Of a DNA stretch of 64,000 nucleotides, positions 25,602 to 34,048 are shown in pieces (the first letter of the stretch is position 1; each line of letters begins with the position of its first letter). Below the pieces are notes generated by a model, which saw only the letters and a program-made list of their open reading frames with translations, ran no database searches and was not told the origin of the DNA. This DNA comes from an uncultured bacterium. GTDB lineage: Bacteria; Cyanobacteriota; Vampirovibrionia; Gastranaerophilales; Gastranaerophilaceae. A program made the position numbers and the translations under genes. The DNA lies in NCBI GenBank assembly GCA_949284985.1, contig CASDWY010000010.1:1-64000 (forward strand), read 5' to 3'.

Positions 25602-25760
25602 TTAGTTCAAACGCTTAAATTCTACTAAACTACCATCCTCAGCTTTATAATTGTTGAGATAAACTCCTCCACAATCTATACTTTCAGAACAATTCCAATT
25701 TATCTGTCTATATGGGTTTTTCTTCACTTTATAAATTAAATATTTAGAAGACTTATACAA
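25602..25760 (-). CDS. Possible small ORF or gene remnant upstream of the recombinase
   Basis: A 52-codon frame from TTG 25760 to TAA 25602, with GGAG four bases before the TTG. The predicted product is Tyr/Lys-rich in its first half with two Cys in the middle (NWNCSESIDCGG). It resembles the tail of a larger lost gene as much as a real peptide, since the frame is closed just upstream of the TTG by a stop. The rest of the 320-bp gap between 25523 and 25843 holds a terminator and otherwise nothing recognisable. Confidence 0.25.
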   Translation of the reverse strand: MYKSSKYLIYKVKKNPYRQINWNCSESIDCGGVYLNNYKAEDGSLVEFKRLN

Positions 25761-25788
25761 TCCACTCCATAATTTTTATTTATAAAAT

Positions 25789-25822
25789 ATAAAAAAGCAG
25801 ACTTTGTTAGCCTGCTTTTTTA
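25789..25822 (-). terminator. Terminator after the kinase/PqqD operon
   Basis: A perfect stem of about 10 bp (AAAAAAGCAG at 25791-25800 with its complement at 25812-25821) with an 11-nt loop and flanking A and T runs, so it can work in both directions. It ends the leftward operon 20 nt past the stop at 25843. Confidence 0.8.
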
Positions 25823-25842
25823 TTAAACTTATGATTTTCTAA

Positions 25843-26313
25843 CTACCCTTCTACCTTAGCTTCACGCTCTTTTGTTTCTTCCTTTGTATACCCTATAGAA
25901 TCTTTTTCAGGAGTCCAGCCAATATCTTCTTTAACCTCATGAATAGGATCAGCAAGGAGAAGTTCCTGTGCATCATTATACTCTTTCACAGAAAGCTCAA
26001 AGTTATCTTCTTGAGCAACATTTTCATCCAAATTGACTTCTGCAGATGATGCTTCTGCTTCTACTATAAGTTCATTATCTACCATTGATTTAATATAAGC
26101 ATTTAATCTTTCTTCTATATCTGCAGGAGCACCTGGTATAACTTTTAATTTTGCCAAAATATCTTCTACACTTGCACCATTAACTATATTTTCATATACT
26201 GCTGTACCCAGTAAATTCATACCATAATAAATTCCTGTCTCGCTATTAATAATAATTGCTATGCCATCTGTAACATCAGCAAACATTTTTTCGTCATTTA
26301 ATACATAATTCAT
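25843..26313 (-). CDS. PqqD-family protein with long acidic tail
   Basis: 156 residues from ATG 26313 with AAAGGAGA upstream. Residues about 8-85 form a PqqD-like winged-helix domain (DVTDGIAIIINSETGIYYGMN, then GTAVYENI and a DIEERLNAYI helix). PqqD domains bind leader peptides in several modified-peptide pathways, and standalone ones accompany HprK-related kinases. The remaining 70 residues are acidic and contain LLLADPIHEV and IGWTPEKD, which could be a docking tail or even a substrate. The domain is homologous to the C-terminal part of the kinase encoded upstream, whose gene overlaps by 20 bases. No separate precursor-peptide gene was found. Function beyond peptide or partner binding is inference. 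Confidence 0.72.
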   Translation of the reverse strand: MNYVLNDEKMFADVTDGIAIIINSETGIYYGMNLLGTAVYENIVNGASVEDILAKLKVIPGAPADIEERLNAYIKSMVDNELIVEAEASSAEVNLDENVAQEDNFELSVKEYNDAQELLLADPIHEVKEDIGWTPEKDSIGYTKEETKEREAKVEG

Positions 26314-27799
26314 TTTTATTCTCCTTTTTTGGACTTATTAATTCTATATTTTTTTCTTGATTATATTCAATAAAAGACATTTTACCATTGCATTCTTCTA
26401 TAAATTCAAAATTTATATTAGGCTTTTGCGTTAAATCCTCTTTTGCATCTAAAACTTCTGTATCTTTTAATGCGCTATCAAAAATTTCTATATCTCTTTC
26501 TGCATTCGGTATATCTTTTAATGCTTCTATTATTAATTTTTTGGCAACTCCTCTTTTAAGATTTTCGTATACATTTGTAGCAAACTTATTCATAACATAT
26601 ATGGTATAAGTTTCTCTATTTATTATACTTGCAATATCATAAGTTACATCAACTAAAATCTTACCTTCAGCAAATTCTTTTCTTTCTCTTTTATCAAAAT
26701 TTTCTAAAAATTCTCTTAAAAATACTGTATTTCGTTCAATATCACTACACAAATTTAACTTATAAAAATCAAAATCTTTTACCATATTATAAAGTTTTTG
26801 TATAGTATCTCTATCATTCAAATCTCTTGTTTGCGAAAGTGTTGATTGAATAAGCTGCACAATAGCACGACCTTTTTCACAAGGCTCAATACTTGGATCC
26901 TTATCAGAAACAATTTCCGGAAAAAGACAAAACTTAATCGGATACTTGTATTTAAATCTATCATGAAAATTCGAAATATTTACAACATACTTATCTTTTC
27001 TTGCATTATTTGAAACAAAACGAGTACCATCAAGCTCATCATATAATTCATTGTACATCCTTGGCGACAAAGTAATTATAGAATAAATCGGATAAGAATA
27101 AACACCGCTTTTTTCTTTTTCCAATATCAAATAATCATCTGAAACATACTCAAATCCCCTAATCATAGACAAAACAGCCAAAGTTGACTTTCCTCTTTGT
27201 CCTCTTGCACAAAATAATGCGCCAATGTTGTTCCAGCCTATTACTGCTCCATGCACAATTCCGGAAACCGGAGTTTTTACTATGTCATTAAGCAATTGTA
27301 TAAATATATGTCCCTGTTTAATAAACTCCTCAGGTTCAAGATTATTTACACCATAATAATACTTATGCTCATTTGGACAAAATGCAAGAAAAACTTTTTG
27401 ATTGAGATTAAAATCAAGCTGTGCTTTACACTTTGAATATTCATCGTTATATATTTGCAAATCTAATTGTTTAGTTTTTGTCAAAACCTGTTCTAATCTC
27501 ACCCTATGGTTTATTTTTGGGTTAAATGTAGGATCAACCTTTTGCTCTAACGCAGCTATATCCTCTTCTTTCCAAATAACTAAAGTATCATCAAAATTGT
27601 TTACACTATCTTTCAGCACATATGTTAATTGTTTCTCAACATGTGGCTTAAATTCCTCACTATAAGATATCAAACGAACAACTTTTACCCCTAAATCCAA
27701 ATACTTTATCCAAACAGGTTCACCCAATGTTTTTATATACTCATCCAAATTATTAAAATATGATTTAATTTGCTGCGATGTTGTATTTTTTATCTGCAT
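26294..27799 (-). CDS. HprK-related kinase with C-terminal PqqD-like domain
   Basis: 501 residues. The central part (about 180-345) resembles HPr kinase/phosphorylase: P-loop ARGQRGKST at 198-206 and SDDYLILE at 220-227 for metal binding. Residues about 1-175 form an unassigned N-terminal region. About 385-460 is a PqqD-like domain (DVTYDIASIINRETYTIYVMN) homologous to the next gene product. HprK-like kinases of this class occur with PqqD and nucleotidyltransferase genes, in lasso-peptide loci (where one phosphorylates the peptide) and in polysaccharide loci with unknown target. The protein probably phosphorylates a peptide, protein or small hydroxyl substrate. Cytoplasmic; no membrane helices. 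It follows the nucleotidyltransferase gene by 11 bp. Confidence 0.75.
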   Translation of the reverse strand: MQIKNTTSQQIKSYFNNLDEYIKTLGEPVWIKYLDLGVKVVRLISYSEEFKPHVEKQLTYVLKDSVNNFDDTLVIWKEEDIAALEQKVDPTFNPKINHRVRLEQVLTKTKQLDLQIYNDEYSKCKAQLDFNLNQKVFLAFCPNEHKYYYGVNNLEPEEFIKQGHIFIQLLNDIVKTPVSGIVHGAVIGWNNIGALFCARGQRGKSTLAVLSMIRGFEYVSDDYLILEKEKSGVYSYPIYSIITLSPRMYNELYDELDGTRFVSNNARKDKYVVNISNFHDRFKYKYPIKFCLFPEIVSDKDPSIEPCEKGRAIVQLIQSTLSQTRDLNDRDTIQKLYNMVKDFDFYKLNLCSDIERNTVFLREFLENFDKRERKEFAEGKILVDVTYDIASIINRETYTIYVMNKFATNVYENLKRGVAKKLIIEALKDIPNAERDIEIFDSALKDTEVLDAKEDLTQKPNINFEFIEECNGKMSFIEYNQEKNIELISPKKENKNELCIK

Positions 27800-27810
27800 A
27801 TTAACCCCTT

Positions 27811-28998
27811 TTAAGCTCGTTCTTCCTTAAAACCATAGATTTTTATTATTATATCATAAAATTTTTTAACAAAAAATGGATGCTTTTTTAGTTGTTTTAA
27901 GATAAAATAACCGGGTTTTAATCTCATATATTCTTTCATTTTTTCTAAAGATTTAATTGACTCTTTTAACTTAATAGGTCTACATTTCGTTTGCATATCC
28001 AAAAAGAAAAATCTCTCAAACATAATAAATCTGCTATACTCAAGAACCTCTTTAGCAAAAATACTTTTTAAAAACTCTGGAAGCAAACCAGGAACTATTT
28101 TGTTTATAAAAGTCACAGCAAAACTTAACTGAACTTGAGTCTTAGTTTTCTTTGCATTATTAATAACAATATTCCAATCAAAATCTTTTTTATGTGAAAC
28201 CAAATAATCACAATCAAACAAGTTATACAATAGTCCCGGCGTACTTGTGTTGTATCTTAAATTCTTTGCCAAATTAATCAAAGCAAGAAACACAATATCT
28301 TCATAACTGGGCACCAGAACATCAACACCAAAAGCCTTAGCCTTAAGCGCTCTGTTAAAAATATCCGCATTAATTTGAGATTCATATCCCGTACTCATAT
28401 CCACATACCTGTGAATATCAACCGTTCCTGTTTCTGTGCCTGGAGGATGCAAATCTATAGAATGATTTGCTATGTTTACATCATAACCAAGGTCTTTTGC
28501 TATTTGAATTGTTCTCTTAAAATCATTCCAAGGAACCAAAATATCTATATCACCCATTACTCTTGGCAGTTCTTGTCGAATATATTTTATAGCTCCACCT
28601 TTTATTATCATAACAGGAATCCCTGCCTCATTAAAAGCTCTTCCAATCTTAGTAAAATGCGCAATCACCTTTAAATTGTGGAACCTATAATACTTTAACA
28701 ACCCTTCTAAACGCGGCTTTACATAATCAGAAAACTTCAAATCCGGATGCAACTTCATAAAATAAGCGAGCATTAATGCTTTGTGCCCACCAACTGCCTC
28801 TATATCCCACTTCTCTAAAAATTTATCAATATCTTCTTGCGTTGTTTCTTTAGAAAAAGCTAACTCCAAAAGCAGTTTATCCTTATCATACATAAACTCT
28901 TTAAAAAAATTATCTATTAACTTATCTTCTAAATTATTACTGGCAAGTTTTAATTTGTTTGCTTTAACACTTTCAACCAATTTTTCTGTAACAAACAT
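27811..28998 (-). CDS. Nucleotidyltransferase family protein (NTP_transf_5-like)
   Basis: 395 residues. The motif IIKGGAIKYI...RVMGDIDILV (about 125-150) is the nucleotidyltransferase Gly-Gly and DxD centre, and TVDIHRYVDM (about 193) supplies the third acidic residue. This matches the family usually annotated as NTP_transf_5, found beside HprK-related kinases and PqqD proteins. It would transfer a nucleotidyl group to an unknown acceptor. First gene of the leftward three-gene operon, with ribosome-binding site GAGGGG just before the ATG. The N-terminal 100 residues are helical and not assigned. Confidence 0.75.
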   Translation of the reverse strand: MFVTEKLVESVKANKLKLASNNLEDKLIDNFFKEFMYDKDKLLLELAFSKETTQEDIDKFLEKWDIEAVGGHKALMLAYFMKLHPDLKFSDYVKPRLEGLLKYYRFHNLKVIAHFTKIGRAFNEAGIPVMIIKGGAIKYIRQELPRVMGDIDILVPWNDFKRTIQIAKDLGYDVNIANHSIDLHPPGTETGTVDIHRYVDMSTGYESQINADIFNRALKAKAFGVDVLVPSYEDIVFLALINLAKNLRYNTSTPGLLYNLFDCDYLVSHKKDFDWNIVINNAKKTKTQVQLSFAVTFINKIVPGLLPEFLKSIFAKEVLEYSRFIMFERFFFLDMQTKCRPIKLKESIKSLEKMKEYMRLKPGYFILKQLKKHPFFVKKFYDIIIKIYGFKEERA

Positions 28999-29292
28999 TT
29001 CCCCTCACTTATTAATTGATTTTCAAAATACTTATTATTTTACAATTACATAAGCATTTAAATAATAACATAAACATAAAATTCATCTTATAATATTACT
29101 TAAAATATATTAAAGATTATTAAAGTTAATACTAAAAATCTAATTCAATAAAACAAACCTTACAAAAAGCTTTAACTTAGCTGCAAATTTAACAATAATC
29201 CCCTAATAAATGTATTTAATAAAATTAAAATAATTGTATTTTATATTTATTTTAGATATATTTCCATTAGGATAAAAATTAATGTAAAACAA
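28999..29292. other. AT-rich intergenic region between divergent operons
   Basis: 294 bp between the nucleotidyltransferase gene (leftward) and the MarR gene (rightward). It must hold both promoters, but several AT-rich hexamer pairs compete and none stands out. No repeats matching the element at 23849 were seen. Confidence 0.5.
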
Positions 29293-29772
29293 ATGAATAC
29301 AAAAAAAGCTAAACAATATGTAACCTATAATGAATCTGTAATTTATGCAGCTGAATGCTTTGCTAAAGTAATAAAAGAATTTATACGAATTACCCATAAG
29401 AAATTTTCAATTAAAATTAGTCATAATGAATATTTATTATTAGAGCAAATTTTGCTAAATCCCGGTATCAATCAAGGTGATTTAGCAAGAAAAATTTCTA
29501 TTCAGAGAAATTATGTAAGCAAACTGCTCTCTACACTGGAAAATAGCGGATATATAACAAGAGAACAAGAAACAAAATCAAAACAAATTATTGCAGTTAA
29601 AAGTTACATAACAAAAAATGGTGAAGATATTTACAAAGAATCACGAGACATTATTTTATCTGAAGCGCTACAAATGTTTACAGAACAAGATATTGAAGAG
29701 TTAAACGATATCAGCCTAAAACTTTTTAAACAAATTGACAAAATAAAAAAAATTCACAATATAAAATTTTAA
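29293..29772 (+). CDS. MarR-family transcriptional regulator
   Basis: 159 residues. A winged helix-turn-helix lies at about 45-115: SHNEYLLLEQILLNPGINQGDLA, RNYVSKLLSTLENSGYI (recognition helix) and a wing with TREQETKSKQ. N- and C-terminal helices would form the dimer interface. MarR proteins usually repress neighbouring efflux genes until a small phenolic or lipophilic compound binds. Directly downstream is an extended dyad (29775-29833) and then an MFS exporter, so local control of the exporter is likely. No strong Shine-Dalgarno precedes the ATG. Confidence 0.85.
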   Translation: MNTKKAKQYVTYNESVIYAAECFAKVIKEFIRITHKKFSIKISHNEYLLLEQILLNPGINQGDLARKISIQRNYVSKLLSTLENSGYITREQETKSKQIIAVKSYITKNGEDIYKESRDIILSEALQMFTEQDIEELNDISLKLFKQIDKIKKIHNIKF

Positions 29773-29774
29773 AT

Positions 29775-29833
29775 ACCTATTGAAAATTCAATACTCTTAA
29801 TATATAGTATTAAGTGTTGAATATTCAATAGGT
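29775..29833. promoter_or_regulatory. Extended dyad, probable MarR operator
   Basis: A 59-bp near-perfect inverted repeat begins ACCTATTGAA and ends TTCAATAGGT. Within it are two shorter palindromes, TTGAAAATTCAA (29780-29791) and TTGAATATTCAA (29817-29828), 37 bp centre to centre. It starts 3 bp after the MarR stop codon and precedes the exporter gene. A transcript hairpin is also possible but no T-run follows. Confidence 0.6.
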
Positions 29834-29899
29834 GTAGATGTAAACGAAGCTACTACAAAGCAAAACGAACCAAACAAATGGCTAATTTTAGCACCGACA

Positions 29900-31390
29900 A
29901 TGTTTGCCGCATTTATGTTTGCGCTTGATGAAACAATCGCAAATATTGCTTTGCCTCACATTGCAGGAAGTTTTTCAGTTAGCAGTCAAGAATCTATTTG
30001 GATATTAACAAGTTACTTAATTGCCAGCTGCTTAACAGTACCAATGCTAGACTGGTTATGCAGATTAGTAGGAAGAAAAAATATATTTATTTTAATGGTT
30101 TCAATATTTACAGTATCTTCTTTTGTCTGCGGAATTTCCACTTCTATGCCGCTTATGCTTATAGGACGATTTTTCCAAGGTTTTGGCGGCGGTATTTTGC
30201 TGCCTATTGCACAAGCAATAGTAATGGAAAATTTTAAAGGTAAAGATTTAACAACAGCAATAACAATCTTTGGGCTTGTAGTTATTGTTGCACCAATTAT
30301 TGGGCCGGTTTTAGGCGGGTGGATAACTGAAAACTATTCTTGGCATTGGATATTTTTCATGAATATTCCGATTGGAGCATTTATAGTCACTATGGCAAAA
30401 ACCTTAATTGTTGATCCTCCATATGCTCAAAAACAAAAAAATGTTAAAACTGATTGGTGGGGACTAATCTTTTTAATTATGTTTGCTGTCGCATTTGAAA
30501 TAATGATGGACAAGGGAAATGATGAAGATTGGTTTAACTCAGTTTTTATTTGCAGATTAACAGTTATATGGATAATCGGTTTAATCGGCTTTATTATTTC
30601 GCAAATAAAAGGAAAAGAAACTCTTGTAAGACTTAATGTTTTAACCAATTGGAATTTTACAATGGGAACTATATGTATAACCGTAATGAATGCAATATTG
30701 CTAGGCTCCTTAGCAATGATTCCCCAATTCATGCAAACTATGATGGGATATGATGCATATACCAGCGGACTATCTATGATGCCACGAGGTATTGGCTGTA
30801 TGATTGGTTTAATCCTAAATAAGTATTTACAAATGAAAGTAGATGTAAGATTTTTTGCTTCCGTAGGAATTCTTTTATTATCGATAGGAAGTTGGTTATT
30901 AGGTGACATTAACTTAGAAATATCTCAATCATCTATATTTATACCTAATATTTTATTTGGTATAGGTATGACTATTGCAATGATTCCTCTGGTTTCTTTT
31001 TCTTGTTTAACTGTTCCGCCAAAAGAAATGTCTAATGCCAGCGGATTACAAAATTTTATAAAAACTATTGGCGGAGCAATAGGAACCTCACTCGTTGCAA
31101 CTTTCATTTCAAGATTTTCTCAAATACATCAATCTATGTTGGTTAAAAATTTAACTGACACAAATAGTATCTATCTTGAAAGATTATCTGCATATGCCTC
31201 TGCTTTTGCACAAAGTACAGATTTAAATACTGCTAATTTTATGGGGCAAAATATTTTATATAATCAATTACTTAAACAAGCAAGATTATGGGCGTATATA
31301 GACTCTTTTAGAATTTATGCTGTTTGGGGGCTTGCTATTATACTTTTAATTTTCTTAATGAAAACAAACAAAGATAAAAAGTTAACTTAG
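29900..31390 (+). CDS. MFS drug exporter, DHA2 (EmrB/QacA) family
   Basis: 496 residues from ATG 29900, with 14 predicted membrane helices. LDETIANIALPHIAGSF in helix 1, SYLIASCLTVP, GRFFQGFGGGILLPIAQAI (motif A/B region) and GPVLGGWI (motif C) mark a proton-coupled drug:H+ antiporter. The frame is open upstream to 29801 and encodes a plausible N-terminus (TKQNEPNKWLILAP), so the ATG at 29900 truncates helix 1; however, no ATG, GTG or TTG lies in frame there. An ATG at 29838 is out of frame and stops at once. Either an unusual start codon is used or a one-base error or frameshift exists near 29838. Probably repressed by the MarR protein upstream. Substrate unknown. Confidence 0.82.
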   Translation: MFAAFMFALDETIANIALPHIAGSFSVSSQESIWILTSYLIASCLTVPMLDWLCRLVGRKNIFILMVSIFTVSSFVCGISTSMPLMLIGRFFQGFGGGILLPIAQAIVMENFKGKDLTTAITIFGLVVIVAPIIGPVLGGWITENYSWHWIFFMNIPIGAFIVTMAKTLIVDPPYAQKQKNVKTDWWGLIFLIMFAVAFEIMMDKGNDEDWFNSVFICRLTVIWIIGLIGFIISQIKGKETLVRLNVLTNWNFTMGTICITVMNAILLGSLAMIPQFMQTMMGYDAYTSGLSMMPRGIGCMIGLILNKYLQMKVDVRFFASVGILLLSIGSWLLGDINLEISQSSIFIPNILFGIGMTIAMIPLVSFSCLTVPPKEMSNASGLQNFIKTIGGAIGTSLVATFISRFSQIHQSMLVKNLTDTNSIYLERLSAYASAFAQSTDLNTANFMGQNILYNQLLKQARLWAYIDSFRIYAVWGLAIILLIFLMKTNKDKKLT

Positions 31391-31408
31391 TAACAAAAGG
31401 ATAAACAA

Positions 31409-32104
31409 ATGAAAATTATTAACATTATATTCGCATTATTATTAACACTTTCTTCGAATTATGCTTTTGCAAATGAGCAGGAATTGATAAAAGAACAGAC
31501 AATTCAATCAAAAATTAATGACTGCGGGTATAAAATTCTTAATAGTAATCAAATTCAAAATAGAATTATATTTGTTTATAACAATAGTGAAAAAAAATCC
31601 GTTTTAAAAAATGATAAAACTCTAGCTAATAGAGAAATAGTCGTATTTGGAAATACCTACAAAAATATAGAAAACCAAGATGAATTAGCTGCTTTTTTAG
31701 CAAGAGAAATAGTAATAGCAGCAAGAAGTTATGATGGTATTGCAAACGGTTTTTTAAGAAGTTTACAAATAAAAGCTGCTCCCAAAAAATTTGAAATAGT
31801 TGCAGATAAGCGTGCCGTTGATTTTATGGTTGTTTCCGGTTATAACCCGATCGGGTTAATAACTTTTATTCAAAAAACCAATTCACAACAAAGACAAGGC
31901 ACTTTTTCGACTCACAATTTAACCTCTAAAAGACTTGCTATAATTTATGAATATATTTATAAAAAATACCCTTATTATTTAAAAGAAAATCCATATTTTT
32001 ATACTGAAAGCTATCAAAACTTTCTCTTAACCTCACAAAATAACAGAAAAATGCTTGCAGAAAAAATAAAAAACAATTCAAAGGAAAATTTAAAATATGA
32101 ATAA
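31409..32104 (+). CDS. Secreted degenerate M48-like metallopeptidase (pseudopeptidase), copy 3
   Basis: 231 residues with a signal peptide ending AFA-NE near residue 21; ribosome-binding site AAAGGA. Shares with the copies at 5873 and 7306 the GYKILNSNQIQNRI start, the DELAAFLAREIVI helix and VADKRAVDFMVVSGYNPIGLI. In the HExxH position it has Arg99-Glu100-Ile-Val-Ile103, so both zinc His residues are missing, although the general-base Glu and the third-ligand Glu (FEIVAD) remain. It overlaps the next gene by 8 bases. All three copies share the pattern of lost His residues, which suggests a family whose members work without zinc. Confidence 0.7.
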   Translation: MKIINIIFALLLTLSSNYAFANEQELIKEQTIQSKINDCGYKILNSNQIQNRIIFVYNNSEKKSVLKNDKTLANREIVVFGNTYKNIENQDELAAFLAREIVIAARSYDGIANGFLRSLQIKAAPKKFEIVADKRAVDFMVVSGYNPIGLITFIQKTNSQQRQGTFSTHNLTSKRLAIIYEYIYKKYPYYLKENPYFYTESYQNFLLTSQNNRKMLAEKIKNNSKENLKYE

Positions 32105-32663
32105 ATTTTTAATAATACTATTTATATTTATATATTTTACACTACCTGTCTATTGTTATGAAAACGATTTTATAGTAGATGAGTTTTTATCAAATAAAGA
32201 CATTGAACAAATCATTCCAAATAGCAATTATAACTACCAAAGTACATATTATATTCCGATAAAAAATTCAATTATAGATTCCATTACATCAGAGCAGAAT
32301 GTTTATGAAGGACAGATTATAAAATTCAAAGTCGTAGAAAATGTATTTGAAAATAAAAAAATACTCATCAAGAAAGGTACAATTTGTACAGCAAGGGTTG
32401 AAACCATAATTAAAAACGGAATGAATGGTATTCCTGCAAGTATTATATTAGGTAATTTCAAAATACCTGAAATAGATTCAAACAAACTACAAAAGGAATA
32501 TGAAAAATTTTGGCTTGATTTAAGTCTTCTGGTATATCCAATAAAATGGCTACTTACCCCTTTTCCTCCAACAGGTTCTTTAACAAATTTTATAAAAGGA
32601 GGACATGCAAAAATTAGTCAAAATCAAATTATTACAATAAATTATTATCCAAATTTTAAATAA
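32097..32663 (+). CDS. Secreted partner protein of pseudopeptidase, second copy
   Basis: 188 residues with a signal peptide ending near PVYC-YE (residue 20). The domain at about 60-125 (GQIIKFKVVENVF, IKKGTICTARV, GIPASIILGNF) matches the corresponding domain of the protein at 6549 in spacing and key Gly, Lys-Gly-Thr and Pro-Ala positions. The Lys-rich middle of that paralogue is absent here. The overlap with the upstream pseudopeptidase gene shows that the two are made together. Likely envelope-located; function unknown. Confidence 0.6.
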   Translation: MNKFLIILFIFIYFTLPVYCYENDFIVDEFLSNKDIEQIIPNSNYNYQSTYYIPIKNSIIDSITSEQNVYEGQIIKFKVVENVFENKKILIKKGTICTARVETIIKNGMNGIPASIILGNFKIPEIDSNKLQKEYEKFWLDLSLLVYPIKWLLTPFPPTGSLTNFIKGGHAKISQNQIITINYYPNFK

Positions 32664-32679
32664 AAAGGAAAGGAAATAA

Positions 32680-33711
32680 ATGTTTGACTCTTTATTTGAA
32701 AAACACATAACAAGAAAAAATTTAATATTTGCATTTGCAGTTATTGCAGTGACAATATTAGTTATGCAAATGCAAGATATAGCAATAATGTTTTTTGCCT
32801 CATATGTAATTGCCTGCTCATTAAATCCTTTGGTTGATAAATTGACAAAAAAATATCCAAGAAATATTGCCAGCATAATTGTTTTAACTTGTACAATTGT
32901 TATTTTAGCATTATTTTTTATCCCACTAATTATTTTAGTTGGGCATGAAACAAAACAACTATTAATTATGTTTCCATCATATATTGATAACATCCAAGAA
33001 TTTATAAACAAGCAACAATTTCCAATGCAATCTGATATTACAACACCACATTTTGATGGTTTAATATCTGCAGTTACAAATTTTACAACTAATCTTGTTC
33101 ATCAAATTATAAATTTTAGTAAAAATATAAGTTCGGGTCTTGTTTATTTAATTGCGTCTATTATGATTACTTATTATTTTATGGCAGATAAAGCTATGAT
33201 AAAAAACGCATATAGCTGCCTATTTCCAACACAAATGCGGCAAAAAGCGAATGAGGTATTAGATATAATCTCACAAAAAGTCGGAGGTTATATTGTAGGA
33301 CAAGTCGCAGCAATGACAAGCGTAGGAATTATAATGAGCATAGGACTTATTATTTTAAAAGTTGATTATGCAGTCCTATTAGGGTTAATTGCTGCTATTT
33401 TAGATATTATTCCTGTAGCTGGTCCCACCATAGCATTAATTATTTGTCTGCTTGCAGCCTATAAATATGGAGCCATTGTATTAGTATCAGTAGCTATAGT
33501 TTTTGCTATTGCGCAATTAGTAGAAAATAGTCTAGTAAGACCATATGTTTTTGGGAAACTCCTAGATATTCATCCTATTTTAATATATTTATTTTTATTT
33601 ATTACAGCAAAATATATGGGTATAGTTGGAGTTGTATTTGCTCCTGCAATAGCAACAACAGTATATGTTTTGATTCAAGAATTGTACATAAAAACCATTA
33701 AAAATGGGTAA
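32680..33711 (+). CDS. AI-2E family transporter (PerM/YtvI-like)
   Basis: 343 residues. Two closely spaced N-terminal helices, a third near 70, a large polar region and four to five C-terminal helices containing GLIAAILDIIPVAGPTIALI and ENSLVRPYVFGKLLDIHPI are typical of the AI-2E/PerM permease family. Members have been linked to autoinducer-2 export, Na+/H+ exchange and sporulation, so substrate cannot be inferred. Strong ribosome-binding site (AAAGGAAAGG). It lies 16 bp after the pseudopeptidase pair and may be co-transcribed with it. Confidence 0.85.
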   Translation: MFDSLFEKHITRKNLIFAFAVIAVTILVMQMQDIAIMFFASYVIACSLNPLVDKLTKKYPRNIASIIVLTCTIVILALFFIPLIILVGHETKQLLIMFPSYIDNIQEFINKQQFPMQSDITTPHFDGLISAVTNFTTNLVHQIINFSKNISSGLVYLIASIMITYYFMADKAMIKNAYSCLFPTQMRQKANEVLDIISQKVGGYIVGQVAAMTSVGIIMSIGLIILKVDYAVLLGLIAAILDIIPVAGPTIALIICLLAAYKYGAIVLVSVAIVFAIAQLVENSLVRPYVFGKLLDIHPILIYLFLFITAKYMGIVGVVFAPAIATTVYVLIQELYIKTIKNG

Positions 33712-33815
33712 TTAATCTAATCCTATTTACTTAAAATGAGAGATAGTTGTTTTATCCGTACAGATAAAATGTCCCGTTAAAGTACAAGCATCACATAAAA
33801 CTCAATAAACAAAAT

Positions 33816-33904
33816 CGGAAAAGGAGGGATTCGAACCCTCGATGCAGATTACTCCACATAACACCTTAGCAGGGTGCCGCCTTCAGCCACTCGGCCACTT
33901 TTCC
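33816..33904 (-). tRNA. tRNA-Ser (GCT)
   Basis: 89 nt on the minus strand with a 7-bp acceptor stem (GGAAAAG/CTTTTCC), D arm, anticodon loop CTGCTAA (anticodon GCT), the long variable arm of class II tRNAs and the GGTTCGAAT T-loop. The discriminator is G and the CCA end is not encoded. The rest of the 33712-34048 gap shows no other gene. Confidence 0.95.
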
Positions 33905-34011
33905 ATGATTACTTTGTCAACTGCATTTTATCATAACACAAAACTTATTTTCTTATCAAGTTTTTATTATTCAACTATTTAAAGTTTTGTTTAAACTTTT
34001 ACTATCTTCAT

Positions 34012-34039
34012 TATAATAAATAGAAATTTATACTATAAT
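34012..34039 (+). promoter_or_regulatory. -10 elements close to the start of the PHP-domain gene
   Basis: TATAAT occurs at 34012-34017 and again at 34034-34039. The second is only 9 nt from the ATG at 34049, which has no Shine-Dalgarno, so a leaderless or very short-leader mRNA is possible. -35 matches are weak. Confidence 0.35.
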
Positions 34040-34048
34040 AAATATATC

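Noticed and set aside
26690-26715. Third copy of the invertible-element repeat inside the kinase gene
   Set aside because: Only a 14-base AT-rich match within a conserved coding segment; probably chance.
29838-29843. ATG at 29838 as the MFS start
   Set aside because: It is out of frame with the exporter and is followed directly by TAA as sequenced.
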